Shown piece by piece: positions 11,976-23,450 of a stretch of DNA of 64,000 bases (the stretch's first letter is position 1; every line of letters starts with the position of its first letter). Where the stretch lies: the NCBI GenBank assembly GCA_964304625.1, contig OZ199838.1, positions 9,610,001 to 9,674,000 of the forward strand, given 5' to 3'. This DNA is from Kudoa neothunni (taxonomy: Eukaryota; Cnidaria). A program made the position numbers and the translations under genes. The notes beneath the pieces were generated by a model that searched no databases, had not been told where the DNA came from, and saw only the letters and a program-made list of their open reading frames with translations.

Positions 11976-13381
11976 GGTGTTAGTACAAGAAAATAGGGCT
12001 CCAAAATCATTAGAATTATGTTGAAAAATTTAGTATACGTTTATAACTTGGGCAACTATACTACCTAATATATTCTCCTGTTAAATGAAAATCGAACCGA
12101 ATCAAATTTTTAATAATGAGATACATTGATGGTAGAGTTACATTTGTGTATTTTGTTGCATCAGTCACTTGATTTAACTATCCAGCCTTAAATTTATAGA
12201 AAAGTTTAGTGCTTTTTTCTTTAAGCTCTAACCTCCTACGTACGTTTTATACACCTCACAGGTATAATAGATCCAACAATTTCCCTTTCTGTGGTACTAT
12301 GTAGGGATATAAAACATTGAAGATCATCGTCTCAAGGAGCCTTCACAACATAAAGTTATCTATTCGATGATGTTGGTTCTGTAAAGCTCTTGATTCAGTT
12401 AGTTCATCCAAGACAATTATAAAATTTTAATGACTCTCCTTCTTATCAGGCCGTTGGTGTTTCGTCCATAAAGAGGGGCGAATACATCAACGAAAGCTTC
12501 CTTTACGAAATATATGTTATTTATGAAGATAAAATGAGTTAACTAGAGGAAAGGTATGAATCAAAAACTCAGGATTCACGAACCCTTCCACACACATCGT
12601 CTATGCTCAAGGAATAATTGCTTGATTGCTGCGTTAATAATCTAAAAGCGTTAATATTTTAAAATGAAATTATTAATGAATTAATTATTTCCTTGTTTAA
12701 ATATAACTAAATCAAAGTGAGTTTTCACTTTGCCAAAACTATTGACTTTTAATGACATTACAAAACCGCTTAAGTGATAATAAAAAACGATCACAAATAA
12801 TAACGTACAAAAAGATTCAACACCCAATAACTTTACAATTTTTAATTAAAAATAAATGAACCACATATTATTTCATTAATGGAATTCTGAGCGTATTTAC
12901 AGAATTTCCCGGATTAGATTTAGATGATTGAGGATTACTTGATGCTGTTTTTCAATTTCACACGACAATTTATAGTAAACAAAATTATAATCATTAATAA
13001 TCACCAACAATGCTTTATAATAAATATCAAAACACTTGTGGTGTCTTGCAGTATGAGTTATTATATTATTTTTTTCATAAACTCTTTTTGATTTTCTGTT
13101 CCTCAAATAGTTCAGAATTTTATACTCTCAAAACTTAAAACATATTTATAATCATATTTGTTTGGATGAGGATGTAAATTCTCTTGGATGTATATAATTG
13201 ACTCGGAATTTTAAAACTTTTATATTTCTAGGAGTTAAATAAACAAACAATGTTAACATAAATTTTTTGAATATTTATGAAGAATTTTAAATACTAATGA
13301 TATTATAAAACTAAGTATTATAAATCGATAATTAATGAATTGATGAGGTATCATCAAGGTGATTCGTAACTTTTTCCGAGT
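11976..13381. other. Spacer with possible eroded element
   Basis: No supported gene. An open frame on the minus strand at 12897-13106 (69 codons) has no recognisable family and biased AT codons. Confidence 0.4.
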
Positions 13382-16300
13382 TTATTGTTTTCTTTTATAA
13401 ACGGTAAATCCTACTGCAGCTGCGGCACCAACCCCAATAATCGACAGAATAATCGCTCTAAATACAGTTATTTCATCATCAAATTAAAATCTAATTTCCA
13501 TATACATAATTTTAGCGTTAGATCTAAAAAATAATTTAAATTTATATATGAATTATATTTGGCAAACTTGAAGCTGCTTTTGGCTCCTATTAATTATATA
13601 TACATAACAATAACAAACTTATTATCTACCTTCATAAATTTCGGCGACACCAAAATTTGATGTATCATCGGAACTATAAACAACCAAATGATAATTGGCA
13701 TTATCTGCTATATCAGTTATATTAAAGCTTGTGCAAAGAGGGTAAGTTTCGCATTCGTCGGTGTTTTCTTCCATGCAAGACTTGACTCGTAAATTTGACC
13801 TGCTGCTCATATTTCGTAGTTCCCATTTGCACTTTGATGTGTCCACCATGCCTGGAGGGAGTTTGTTTTCTACAATAAGCATCTCTCCATCTCGTTTTAT
13901 CTCCACTTGTATTGCTTTAGTTGGTTCATTAGGGTTTGCTTTAATTGGATCTAATGAAAATAATAATTTTAGAATAAAATATTGTTTCGACATGTTAGAA
14001 TCTTAAACTGTTACTTGCTTCTAGAATGACTTCAGTTTCTATGGATTTCCCAGTAGCTTTAATAACCACCATATACTCGTTCTGAGCATCATAATCCTGG
14101 AATAAAATAGAACTACATAGAGGTAGTGATGAGCATGAATTGGGATATTCAGATTTAGCAGGCATCTCAATAGTTTCAGTCTTATTAGTAACAGTGGAAG
14201 TGACATCCTCTGTCGTTTCAATAACAGTAGAAATGGTATTCTCTGTCGTTTCAGTAACAGGAGAAGTGATTTCCTCGGTCATTTCAGTAACAGATGTGGA
14301 GCTTACTCCTGCCTTTCTGACTATTCTTGAAGAGTATGAATTCGATATGCTCTTTTTTTCCTCATTAGTTGTCATGGATAAACTTGACATAGCTGGGGTT
14401 TTCGGCCAGAGGGATGAAGTTTCTCCCAGACATGAATAAACATGTTCATAATTTTCCCCTCTTTTAACTTTAACTGTAAATTCACAAACTGCGGTTGGGT
14501 CGTCCACGGTGAGTTGTGCATTAAACAAAACACCTTCAAATTTAATCTTATGAGTTACATTTAATTTGGACGAAGCTACGAGAAATTAAATTGATTTTTC
14601 GAATATTAAGGTTACCTGTTTTGACGTCTGGAAAAACAGTTTCACCCAGACTATGAAATGCGGAAATTTTCACATCGTAAATAGTGTTTGGCTCCAGTTC
14701 TGTTATTGTCACTTGATCATTACAGAAATCTCTACAAGGATTGCTGTGCTCGCATTTTGCAGGATAGAATGTATTCTTTCCAGCAGGACTTAAATAAAAT
14801 TCACATTTCGGTTCTTCCATTCGGTGCTTGTAGGGACCTGTTGCAGAGGCGGTTAATGAGATACTTGATTCAGTCACGTTGGATATAGAAACTTGAAATT
14901 TGACACCAGAAGTGGGTTCTTATTGTTTTTTTAATCAAGTGATATACAAAAACTATTACTTGTTTTTAGGAATAAGTATTCCTTAGAATTCGCTGGATCA
15001 GTTACACCAGTTATAATTTCAAGCATATAAGGTTGAGCTGGATCAAAATTTTTAAGAACAAGTTTACTGCAATCTCTTTTGCACCGGCCTTTATTATCGC
15101 CAGGTAATTTACTATTATCTTCGCAAATGGCTTCTTGCGTTAATGTTGGTTTGAAAACATCACCATCGTAATATTTTACTATACATCCAGATATTAAGTG
15201 CTTCGAATTTCTTACAAAAAGCTCCCCATCAAATGTTACACCTTTGGCTGTGTGTGCGGATAATAATCCGTCAGCGCCGTCAGCAGTCACTATAAAATAT
15301 AATGAGAAAAAAATCGTTCACTTATTTTATAGACTACCAATTTTCGTTTGTAAGAATCCTTGATAATCTGCGCCGTCTGTTTTCATTAGGTCGTGATGTC
15401 TAGTCTGGATCAAAACTTTGTAGAAATTCATCGGTTTAGTAACCGTTAGCTCCACATCCCGACACAGCGTATAGCAATCTCCCTCAGTGTTACCGCAATT
15501 TGACTCGTATTTATCAGAACTGTTATCAGACTTGGCTCCTTTAATCTTCACTACACAAATCTCAGAAGATAGAGGATTTGTGAATTTCAAAGCGACTTGT
15601 TTATCGTTGGTGGCACTCTTTATCAAATAATACTGAGGCTGATATGTGGGAGTATTCTTTTTCAAAAATATGTTTGGGAGAGTATAAAAAAAGCTTGGAT
15701 AATTGCCACACCTCATTTCATAATTTGGAATATATGCGTAATGTGGGACATGAATATTACTGTCGGTAACACATGTCGCGAGATTGCTATCCATGTATTT
15801 GATATCTTTATAGTAAATGGAGCACGTAACTGGGGCACAGGTCTTAGTCGCAAATTTTAAATCTGTGTTGGATTCGGTGGATATGGTAATCTGTGGATCT
15901 GCTATTAATGCTAAATAAAAACATCAAACGGGGTGAAACAAAACAATAATTTAATTTACGGGTAGATAAACCGTAGACTTTTCCTCCCCTTACGTGTCCT
16001 TCACCGTTCACAGTGGAGTTCGCATCTCCAGCGAGCACATACAGGTATTTTGTTCTTGGGGAGAATTTGGCGTAAGTTAATTTTAATAAGTTGGTATTTC
16101 CAGAACAGGTTCTTACGCATTTTGTTGGGCTGTCGCTAGCAGTCCCAGGACAATCATTAATTTCGAGAAAAACAACAGCTTTCGACACATCCATCGAAAT
16201 ATCTGTCTCGTTGGACCTAAGTAGACGGCACGTTCTATTTCCTTTGTAATTATTCCCATAGAGGGAAATTTGTATTTGATTCGTCTCGTCAGTAGCAGTA

Positions 16301-16476
16301 GGTTTAACAATCTGGTATGTTACAGTACCACCTGTGTTTGGAGCTGATGAAGTAGCATACGCTAGACGTGAAGTTCCCAATATAACAATTGATAATACTA
16401 AAAAACAGATGCAAATAAGAGACAGAAATTAAGAATAAATACGAATTAAAGTTAATTTTTTTATTAGAACGAACAT
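13382..16476 (-). CDS. 884-residue type I surface protein with six four-cysteine FN3-like modules
   Basis: Nine exons: 16476-16443, 16397-15960, 15910-15338, 15289-14960, 14918-14616, 14575-14015, 13950-13630, 13586-13568, 13457-13382 (2655 nt). Introns are 40-64 nt except the last two. The signal peptide MFVLIKKLTLILLSIVILG is split by the first intron. The last exon gives one membrane helix, AIILSIIGVGAAAAVGFTVY, and a KRKQ tail. Between them lie six modules of about 100-190 residues, each with C...C...C-x3-C (modules 1-4: KCVRTC, CYTLC, CKRDC, CRDFC) or C-x5-C (modules 5-6: CSSLPLC, CETYPLC), followed by a hydrophobic strand and a late Tyr (for example TITELEPNTIYDVKIS). This looks like a fibronectin-III-type beta-sandwich with added disulfides, which is my inference. 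The first seven introns are all phase 1, so each module is a 1-1 exon. Module 5 contains a Ser/Thr-rich mucin-like insert. I do not recognise the family; a host-contact or adhesion role is plausible but unproven. Confidence 0.85.
14191..14289 (-). repeat. Tandem 33-bp minisatellite inside the surface-protein gene
   Basis: About three imperfect 33-bp units encode 11-residue repeats EMTEEITSPVT, ETTENTISTVI and ETTEDVTSTVT. They form the Thr-rich part of module 5, a likely O-glycosylated stalk. The unit length is a multiple of three, so copy number can vary without changing frame. Confidence 0.8.
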
Positions 16477-17145
16477 TCTAAATATGTAACCGAATAACAA
16501 ATAATCCCTTATTGGTCAACGTATCTTGTGTTTGAATCAACCAATCATTGAATGTTTATTGAATTATTATATCTTTGAATTTACATTATATTTGTTATTT
16601 CTATATACTGAATCAATTTATTATTATTGTTTAACAGATTATATAATCGCAAATAATCGCATCAATTTATGTTAGTTGTATATCGTAGAAATTTGACTAA
16701 ACAACTTTTTTGAATGATTATTTATTTAAGGAAAATGTTCTAATTTTTTTAAAAATGACTCATATATTTATTTTATGAAAATATTTAAGTTATCATCTAA
16801 TAAAAATCAATGTAATATTACATTTACTCTCGAAAAAATTTTCAAAATAAATGATATACAATTCAAATAATATAATAAATAGTCGAATGAGATAATCCTT
16901 CAATTTAATATAGATTAATTTTTGAGGATCAGTTAATCTTCGCATTTGAATATTTCTCGAGTAATAAAATTACGTTCGGATGCTATTAATTTGGTCAGCG
17001 AAACCTCCTTTGAGTCAATACGGAATATGTTAATAAGAATACATTAATTCATCTAATATGAGGATTCATCCATCTATCTTCTTTTACTAATTTTTAGACC
17101 TATCCCGAAAATAAGGCCTAGTGATGGTATTTGTGAAATAAGATT
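16477..17145. other. AT-rich spacer upstream of the surface-protein gene
   Basis: Very AT-rich, with no coding or repeat signal that I can support. It holds the promoter of the minus-strand gene. Confidence 0.5.
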
Positions 17146-17410
17146 TTAACCCTCCGAGTGAAATGGGGGTATTTCCATCCCAAACGATTATTTATGGCAA
17201 TCTTTCTCATTACAAACGGGACAAATAAAATTCATGTTTTTGCTAATCTCCTATATTTACATAGTACGAAAAGGGAGAATAAAATTTTAATTTTTGTATT
17301 ATGATTTAAATTAACGCTAAACAACCTTCGAGTAAAATTGAGGTAGTAATACACCTCAAGGTGTTTTTGACAAAACTTTTAACAATATTTTGAGAAATAT
17401 GTTTAGAACA
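17146..17410. mobile_element. Orphan piggyBac-type end
   Basis: TTAA at 17146-17149 is followed by CCCTCCGAGTGAAATGGGGG and a GGGGGTATTTCCATCCC palindrome, the same layout as the other TTAA elements here. A second similar block, ACCTTCGAGTAAAATTGAGG, lies at about 17329. I could not find a convincing partner end. Confidence 0.5.
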
Positions 17411-17509
17411 TTTAATATAATTGTAGTCATTAAATTACTCCTAAATCAATGGCGGGCAAATAGAACAATTATTTTTTATTTTAAATATATTTCAAATCAA
17501 ATAGGTGCC

Positions 17510-17655
17510 ATTACTTGAGAAAATGTTTTTACGCAATAAGAATAAAATACACAATGTAGATTGATAAATATAAAATTTTGTCTAGATTTGCAATGAAAGA
17601 GCTAACGGACCGCACTGGAACCCATCATGGCCGTAGTTTGCACACTTTTGAGTTA
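17510..17655. repeat. hAT-type end fragment, paralogue of 36045-36170
   Basis: This fragment resembles 36045-36180 in direct orientation (shared ACGCAATRAGAATAAA and, near the end, TGGAAC...TCAYGGCCGTA). The GGCCGTAGTTTGCACACTTTTG end looks like a hAT terminus. The rest of the element is missing here. Confidence 0.5.
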
Positions 17656-18071
17656 GTTCATAATTAGCTATTCATACGTAAACAAATTAAGGGTTGGCTT
17701 AAACCTTTTAAATAAAGTGGAGTGCGTTTCGACCCTAAGCAGTCTATAGAATTATTTTTTAAAATTAAAAGGTTAAATCTATTTGATTTTGACCTCATGT
17801 AATCCTCTGTATTGTAGAGATCTTTAGAAAAATATAATAGAGTGTTCATATTTGACTAAAGAAATGCGTATTCAATGTTACAAATTAATCAAACAATAAA
17901 ACATTATATAAATATATTAAGTTAATTTTTCATTAATAGTAATATGTCAAAATAAATATATTTTTACCTTTCTGAGGATGATTATATTAGGTATGTATAC
18001 ATTTCCAATTAAAATTCACTATTAAGTTCCAACTTAGGAGACAATTTATCAAATAACGCTTAGTAATATCC

Positions 18072-19740
18072 TTGAACCCTCTAAGTATAATTGGGGTCTT
18101 TGGACCCCACGATTTTTTTTCATCTAATTATCCAAAATATTGATTTAAACGTTTGGGAAACTTTGTAAAAATTCTATCGCGTAAATATATTTTTATTTCA
18201 TGAATATCATATCTTAATCTGCATAGCGCATGTACCATAATTAATTTCGATGGTGTGTTCAGGTGATCTGAATAGTGATTACTCAGATACCGAGTCATCA
18301 GATTCATTTTCTTCGTTTCATGATTATTTATCATTAGGAAAATTTGATATTTGTACAGATATACAATTTAACTCATTAATACACAAGAACGGAACGTTAT
18401 GGTCGATGAACCCGCCGTTGGCATCTAAAACACGTGTTGCAAATATTATGAATAGTCGTCCTGGTGTCTTTCCGTTTTTATTACAAAATAAAATTGATAC
18501 TTTCAGAATATTATTTAGTTCTATTATGTACACCATTATTTTATAATATACTAGTGCATGGGTGCAAAAATTTTTGGTGATAGATGGATCGAATTGGATG
18601 GGTTCATTAGCTGTTTATTTCTGATGGGATTTCACAGGGATAATCGAGAATCGGTTAGAGATATTTGGGTTAGAAGAAGGAAAGATATATCGTGATTTAT
18701 TCTCATTACATAAATCTCTCTAAATAATACGAGTTTCACATTTTGATGGTGTGGAAAATATTGAGGTAACAAAATAATCCGGAAATATTTGCCATGTTGG
18801 CGAACTACGACATATTTAGGTGGGTTTCTCACTCGTCGTTTCCGCCCTAACGAACGTTTCAAGCGTATCTGTTACTTGTTTTATGCAATAGTCTATGCTA
18901 GGATTATGATGTTTTTGATCACTTTAAGCGAAAATTAAATAAAGAATTAATTCTACTAAATGAGCTGAATTTTGAGTTGTGTTTATAGAAAGTGTGCGAT
19001 CTCAGAAGTAATATATGCGCTGTGGTTAAAATATTTCTTTAGCATTCGCACATGCGCGCATAATATTACATGCAGGGTTGCCAGCGGGATTTTAGAAAAA
19101 ACCCCAAGGTCGAGAAAAACGCTAGTCTAAAGTACAACGAAAAATAGAATCATATCTATTAAAGTTTTTAATCATCCGAGTCCTCAAATACGTCTACAGA
19201 TATTAAATTTAAATTTATCGTCGTATTATTGCAATTTATTGGCGCGAACATCCACTCATACATAATGTCTAATATAGATCAATATGCTCACAATGAATCA
19301 ATTCATTCATTCATAGTTCAAGATATATTTTGAAATAACGTTAAATTTTCTAATAATGTGCGACAATGTTAACTGAACAATTGTGCAAACGTGCCACGTT
19401 AAACAACCTATTGTGCTGTCGTTCAATATCGTAAATGTTTAAACCCTGTACGATATAATCTGAGTACGATACGTTATTAAAAATATAAATATTAATGTCG
19501 CACATAATAAAATTTGTGTTATTATTCAATGTTTACAGGTTTTCAATAAAAACCCAAGGTCTTGGGGAAAAACCAAGCAGTGGACGCCCTGATTACATGA
19601 TGTCATTTGTGAAATTACTGAATATATGATCGATCAAATATTTTAAAAACTTCTAAAAATATATACTATAATTTTTTCAAATATTTACCAAATAAAAACA
19701 TGGGGTCTTTTGGACCCTAATTATACCTGGAGGGTGTAAA
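18072..19740 (+). mobile_element. Broken piggyBac-type element
   Basis: The left end is CCCTCTAAGTATAATTGGGG with palindrome GGGGTCTTTGGACCCC. The right end in reverse is CCCTCCAGGTATAATTAGGG with GGTCCAAAAGACCCC. The flanking TTAA is altered (TTGA on the left). It contains a piggyBac transposase remnant: an acidic start at 18250 (DLNSDYSDTESSDSFSSFHD) with NIMNSRPGV after it, then in other frames DGFISCLFLMGFHRDNRESVRD and TRRFRPNERFKRICYLF. The catalytic core is absent. A hAT-type MITE (19073-19591) is inserted in its right half. Confidence 0.75.
19073..19591. mobile_element. hAT-type MITE with perfect 8-bp target duplication
   Basis: The ends are CAGGGTTGCCAGCGGGATTT and, in reverse, CAGGGCGTCCACTGCTTGGT, with further similarity inside (AAAAACCCCAAGGTC against CCCAAGACCTTGGGTTTTTA). 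It is flanked on both sides by ATTACATG (19065-19072 and 19592-19599), an exact 8-bp duplication as hAT transposases make. It is 519 bp with no transposase, so non-autonomous and probably fairly young. Confidence 0.9.
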
Positions 19741-20855
19741 TTTTCATGTGACTTAATAGGTTAATAAAATAGAATTTCCGGTGGAAAAATACATATAGTT
19801 ATCATAGTTACGGTAGGTAACCACTTTTACATAATCCCTTCGGGGCCGGATAAAAACTGTGTAAAACTAGCCACTTAACCCAGGGTTCACCAAAGTACGG
19901 CCGGCGGTGTCCCGCTTAACATTCGAATGGACTTACGCACGAAAAATTGCGTTGATTTACTTGAAGACTATCAATGCATTACTTTAGTAGATGAATGGTA
20001 ATTAAAAATACCCATTTAATTCCTTGAACGTTTTTATTTTATCTTAACTGTAACAAACGAGATTATTGGAACACTAATATATCAAGCTCCTGAACGTAAA
20101 CGTACGAGTCGATAAGGTACATTTTTAAGGTTTATCTGATTCCTATGCTTCCGATAATTTAAAATTCTTAATTATTTAAAGTTAGGAATTAAATTCGTTA
20201 ACTCTAATTTTTAACATGGTTGAGTTTAATTAATTTGATACCAGAAATATAAAATGATGAAGCAATAACCATCTTTCCTCAGATATTTACTGGCATCAAA
20301 TACATTATTTTACAAAATTGTGTGATTATCTGTAATTGATGATGAATAAAAAATTTTAAATCGACAAATGAACACGTTATTAGCATCTACACAACTTGAG
20401 TATGATTGAATTAACCCTTCCGGTACCAACTGGGGTATTTAAGTGACCCCATATTATCTATTTTGTTTCTAAATCCAAAAATCAGCTTCTGATAGTCTTC
20501 AAAATTTCAGAATACCTCAATTACTATTATTTCGATATTTTGATGAAAATATTTTTTACAATATAATTAAATCTAATGAATAGATTCAAAAATAATACTA
20601 GAGTTAATTTTTAATGCATCGGATTAGTTTTCTAATGTTACATATTTGTTTTATAAATATCAAAAATAGCTTTATCACCCCGAAAATTTGATAATATCCG
20701 TTCTATTATATGAAAAAATGGTGCGCCTTTCTAAATATTACCGCCTCGCGGATTAACGAGGATTAATCCGATTACGCCACGCGCTTAACATTTCTTGTGG
20801 ATGTTGAGGTAGCAATTGTTAAATAACTTTTTTTGAGACATCGGTAATATTTAGT

Positions 20856-22451
20856 ATGAGACTAGACCAAACCATTGATGATGTTGAAAAACTTATTGAG
20901 GATTCTTCTTCTGTAGATAATGATAGTTGCTCAGAATACGAAATATCTGAATCAGATGATTGCGGTGAAGATGATTGTGTTATTAGTGATATAGATAGTG
21001 ATGAAGATTTCCAAAGTGACGTTAAATTTGCTCATGAAAACCCGAATAATGATTCTATTTTTTCTTCCCCGTCTGGTCTTGAGTGGTCCAAAAGAATTTG
21101 TTCGAAAACGAAAACTAAATCACACAACATCGTTACTTCATCCTCAGGCATTTTAGATGAGGCAAACAATATAACGTCCATTTTTGATGCCTTTGAATTG
21201 TTTATGTCGGATGATATAATTAATGAGATAGTAAAATACAGCAACAAGTACTGCGAAGAAACTAACCCAGAGACACACACGACAATAACTAAAAATGAAA
21301 TAAAAGCATTTATAGGCATATTAATCGCTGCTGGGCGTTCAAATGGTAAGATGCTTGCTCATAGGAATATGTGGGATGGTAGTCCATTATTCAAACAATT
21401 ATTCTTCCCCACAGTGATGTCCAGAAACAGATTCACTTATATTTATAGAAAAATCCGTTTTGACGATAAAGCAAATAGAATTTATCGGTTTCAAATTACA
21501 AACGACAAATTCGAACCTTGCCGCCAAATTTTCGATCTGTTTAATGAAAATTGCTTGAAATATTATTCACCAGGCACGCATATTACAGTGGATGAAAGGT
21601 TAGTAAGGTTTAGGAGTAAATGTCCGTTTCGGGTATACATGAAGAGCAAGCCCGGACGATTCGGGATCAAACTTTGGGTGGCTGCAGACGTAGAAACGTC
21701 ATACCTATTAAACATTCAACCGTATAATGGGGAGATCGGTGGAACAAGGGAAATAAATCAGGCTGAAAATGTTGTCACAAGACTTGTCTCTCCATTTTAT
21801 AGAACTGGCCGAGGAGTGACCGTAGACAACTTTTTTACGTCCGTTTCTTTAGCCACGAAACTCTTCAAAGAAAACCTGACATTGACAGGGACAATTAGGT
21901 CGAATAAACGCGATATCCCCAAAGAATTTTTAAAATCGCCACGCCGAGAGGTTTTCTCCTCTCTGTTCGGGTTTTCTGGTCATCTTTCACTTTCTTCCTA
22001 TGTACCCAAAAAGAACTATGCGGTCAATATATTGTCTACCGAATTTCATGATTCTTCAACAGAAGGCACATATAGAAAAAGACCAACGGTGATTCTTCAC
22101 TATAACAAAACCAAAGGTGGTGTTGATAATGGGGATAAAATGACCCAGTCATACTCCTGTTCGCGACCTACTCGTAGATGGCCACTGAAGATTTTCATGG
22201 AAATCATTGACATGGCTGCGTTGAACGCATATATTATTTGGATCCAAAAAAATTCTGATTGGAAAAAAAATGATCGTAGCAAGCGACAGAAATTTCTTCG
22301 CGAGCTTGCTATAGAATTGGCAACACCCAATGTAGCATATCGTCGTGAGAATTCCCATACTCTTCAATCCCACATAAAGTATGGTTTCCAATTTTTTGAA
22401 ATCTCTATCAATAATGACGATTTGACGATATCTGAATCAAATTCCACTTAA
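20856..22451 (+). CDS. piggyBac transposase, open, catalytic Asp residues kept
   Basis: A 531-codon open frame. The acidic N-terminal region (residues about 1-60) is followed by the dimerisation/DNA-binding part and the RNase-H-like core. Catalytic residues are present: D246 in ITVDERLV, D324 in TVDNFFTS, and D424/D427 in KGGVDNGDKM, matching D268, D346, D447 and D450 of the Trichoplusia ni enzyme. The frame ends at TAA 22449-22451, just before a Cys-rich C-terminal domain that stays open in the same frame (22452-22601). As it stands the protein lacks that domain, which in T. ni piggyBac is needed to bind the terminal repeats. The start ATG is the first in frame and 440 bp inside the left end. 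Confidence 0.93.
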   Translation: MRLDQTIDDVEKLIEDSSSVDNDSCSEYEISESDDCGEDDCVISDIDSDEDFQSDVKFAHENPNNDSIFSSPSGLEWSKRICSKTKTKSHNIVTSSSGILDEANNITSIFDAFELFMSDDIINEIVKYSNKYCEETNPETHTTITKNEIKAFIGILIAAGRSNGKMLAHRNMWDGSPLFKQLFFPTVMSRNRFTYIYRKIRFDDKANRIYRFQITNDKFEPCRQIFDLFNENCLKYYSPGTHITVDERLVRFRSKCPFRVYMKSKPGRFGIKLWVAADVETSYLLNIQPYNGEIGGTREINQAENVVTRLVSPFYRTGRGVTVDNFFTSVSLATKLFKENLTLTGTIRSNKRDIPKEFLKSPRREVFSSLFGFSGHLSLSSYVPKKNYAVNILSTEFHDSSTEGTYRKRPTVILHYNKTKGGVDNGDKMTQSYSCSRPTRRWPLKIFMEIIDMAALNAYIIWIQKNSDWKKNDRSKRQKFLRELAIELATPNVAYRRENSHTLQSHIKYGFQFFEISINNDDLTISESNST

Positions 22452-22601
22452 CAATCAAAGAGAAATAGATGTCATTTTTGTCCTCGGAGGGATAAAAAAT
22501 CCAGCCTGAGATATTTCAACTGCTTCAAATTTGTTTGCATAAAACATATAGTAAAAAGGAATATTATTTATTGTTTGGATTGTACCAATTCATTGGAATA
22601 A
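22452..22601 (+). other. In-frame Cys-rich C-terminal domain after the transposase stop
   Basis: Forty-nine codons directly after the TAA, ending in a second TAA. They read NRCHFCPRRDKK..., then FNCFKFVCIKHIV, then IIYCLDCTNSLE, giving C-x2-C, C-x4-C, H and C-x2-C: the zinc-binding piggyBac C-terminal domain. The stop and next codons are TAA CAA TCA, which fits the stop-CAR-YYA context known to allow read-through in some viruses. Either the stop is a recent mutation or read-through makes two protein forms. Confidence 0.85.
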
Positions 22602-23224
22602 ATCGTGTTAATATATTTTTTTTGGCATATACTTGCAGATTATAAATTATACACAAATTTTCACTAATAATTGAGTGCAGGGTGTCGTTCATTTTACGAT
22701 CTCTAGTGCATTAACATTTATGACATATATAATTTAATCTATTATAATAAATAAATTCTACCAAAGGCTCAACACATTTGCAATTTTTGAATTTATACAC
22801 AGTCATGCCATTTGGGAGAAAAAATATCGGCCTGTTGAAAAAACGAATAAAATTAACCTCGCTACAGAGGAAAGAATAATTTTGTTTACAAAATAATTCT
22901 CTACTTTGAGAAATTTTACCAAATATGACTCGTAAAATTAAGAAAATATCTACATAAAAGTAGATATTCTAATTTCTGTTTTCGCTACTATTTTGCGAAT
23001 TTCAAAAATAATAAAATAATGACAAGGCGAAAGTGATTTTGTTGTACAAATAAATATTAAAAATAATTACGTACAAATATGACAGATATGTTGAATATTA
23101 TTTTTGGTGCCTTAAACACTGATGCTCAAATAATGCAAACTGAAGTCACTGCGTCACTCATTGTTTAAAAATATTATCATTTTGTGTATTATTCCATGGA
23201 TGTAACACTATTGACACGGCAAAT

Positions 23225-23450
23225 AATATTTAGAGGTCACTAATTTCGGCTATATTTAATTATTTATATCACATCGCTTCGCCTTTGCCTGTCAGGAATA
23301 ATTAAATAGAGCAGATTTTAAACGATTAAATCTATACAAAGTTTGTGAGTAAGAGTCGCTGAGATAAAAAATTTATATTGAGTAAGCGTACATGCAGTTT
23401 ATGACTAAATTTTGTGTCTATAGCATCTGCCTACTAAAATTTAGGAAATA
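23225..23450. repeat. Dispersed repeat, paralogue of 255-490
   Basis: Same orientation as 255-490, with shared tatatttaattattta, taattaaata and catctgcct anchors, many substitutions and indels. It lies in the non-coding 3' part of the piggyBac. Confidence 0.6.

Noticed and set aside
12897-13106. 69-codon minus-strand open frame
   Set aside because: No family resemblance; composition like random AT-rich sequence; not linked to the neighbouring gene.
17664-17849. 61-codon minus-strand open frame
   Set aside because: Looked briefly like a piggyBac C-terminal piece (repeated RF/LL pattern), but no diagnostic motif is present.
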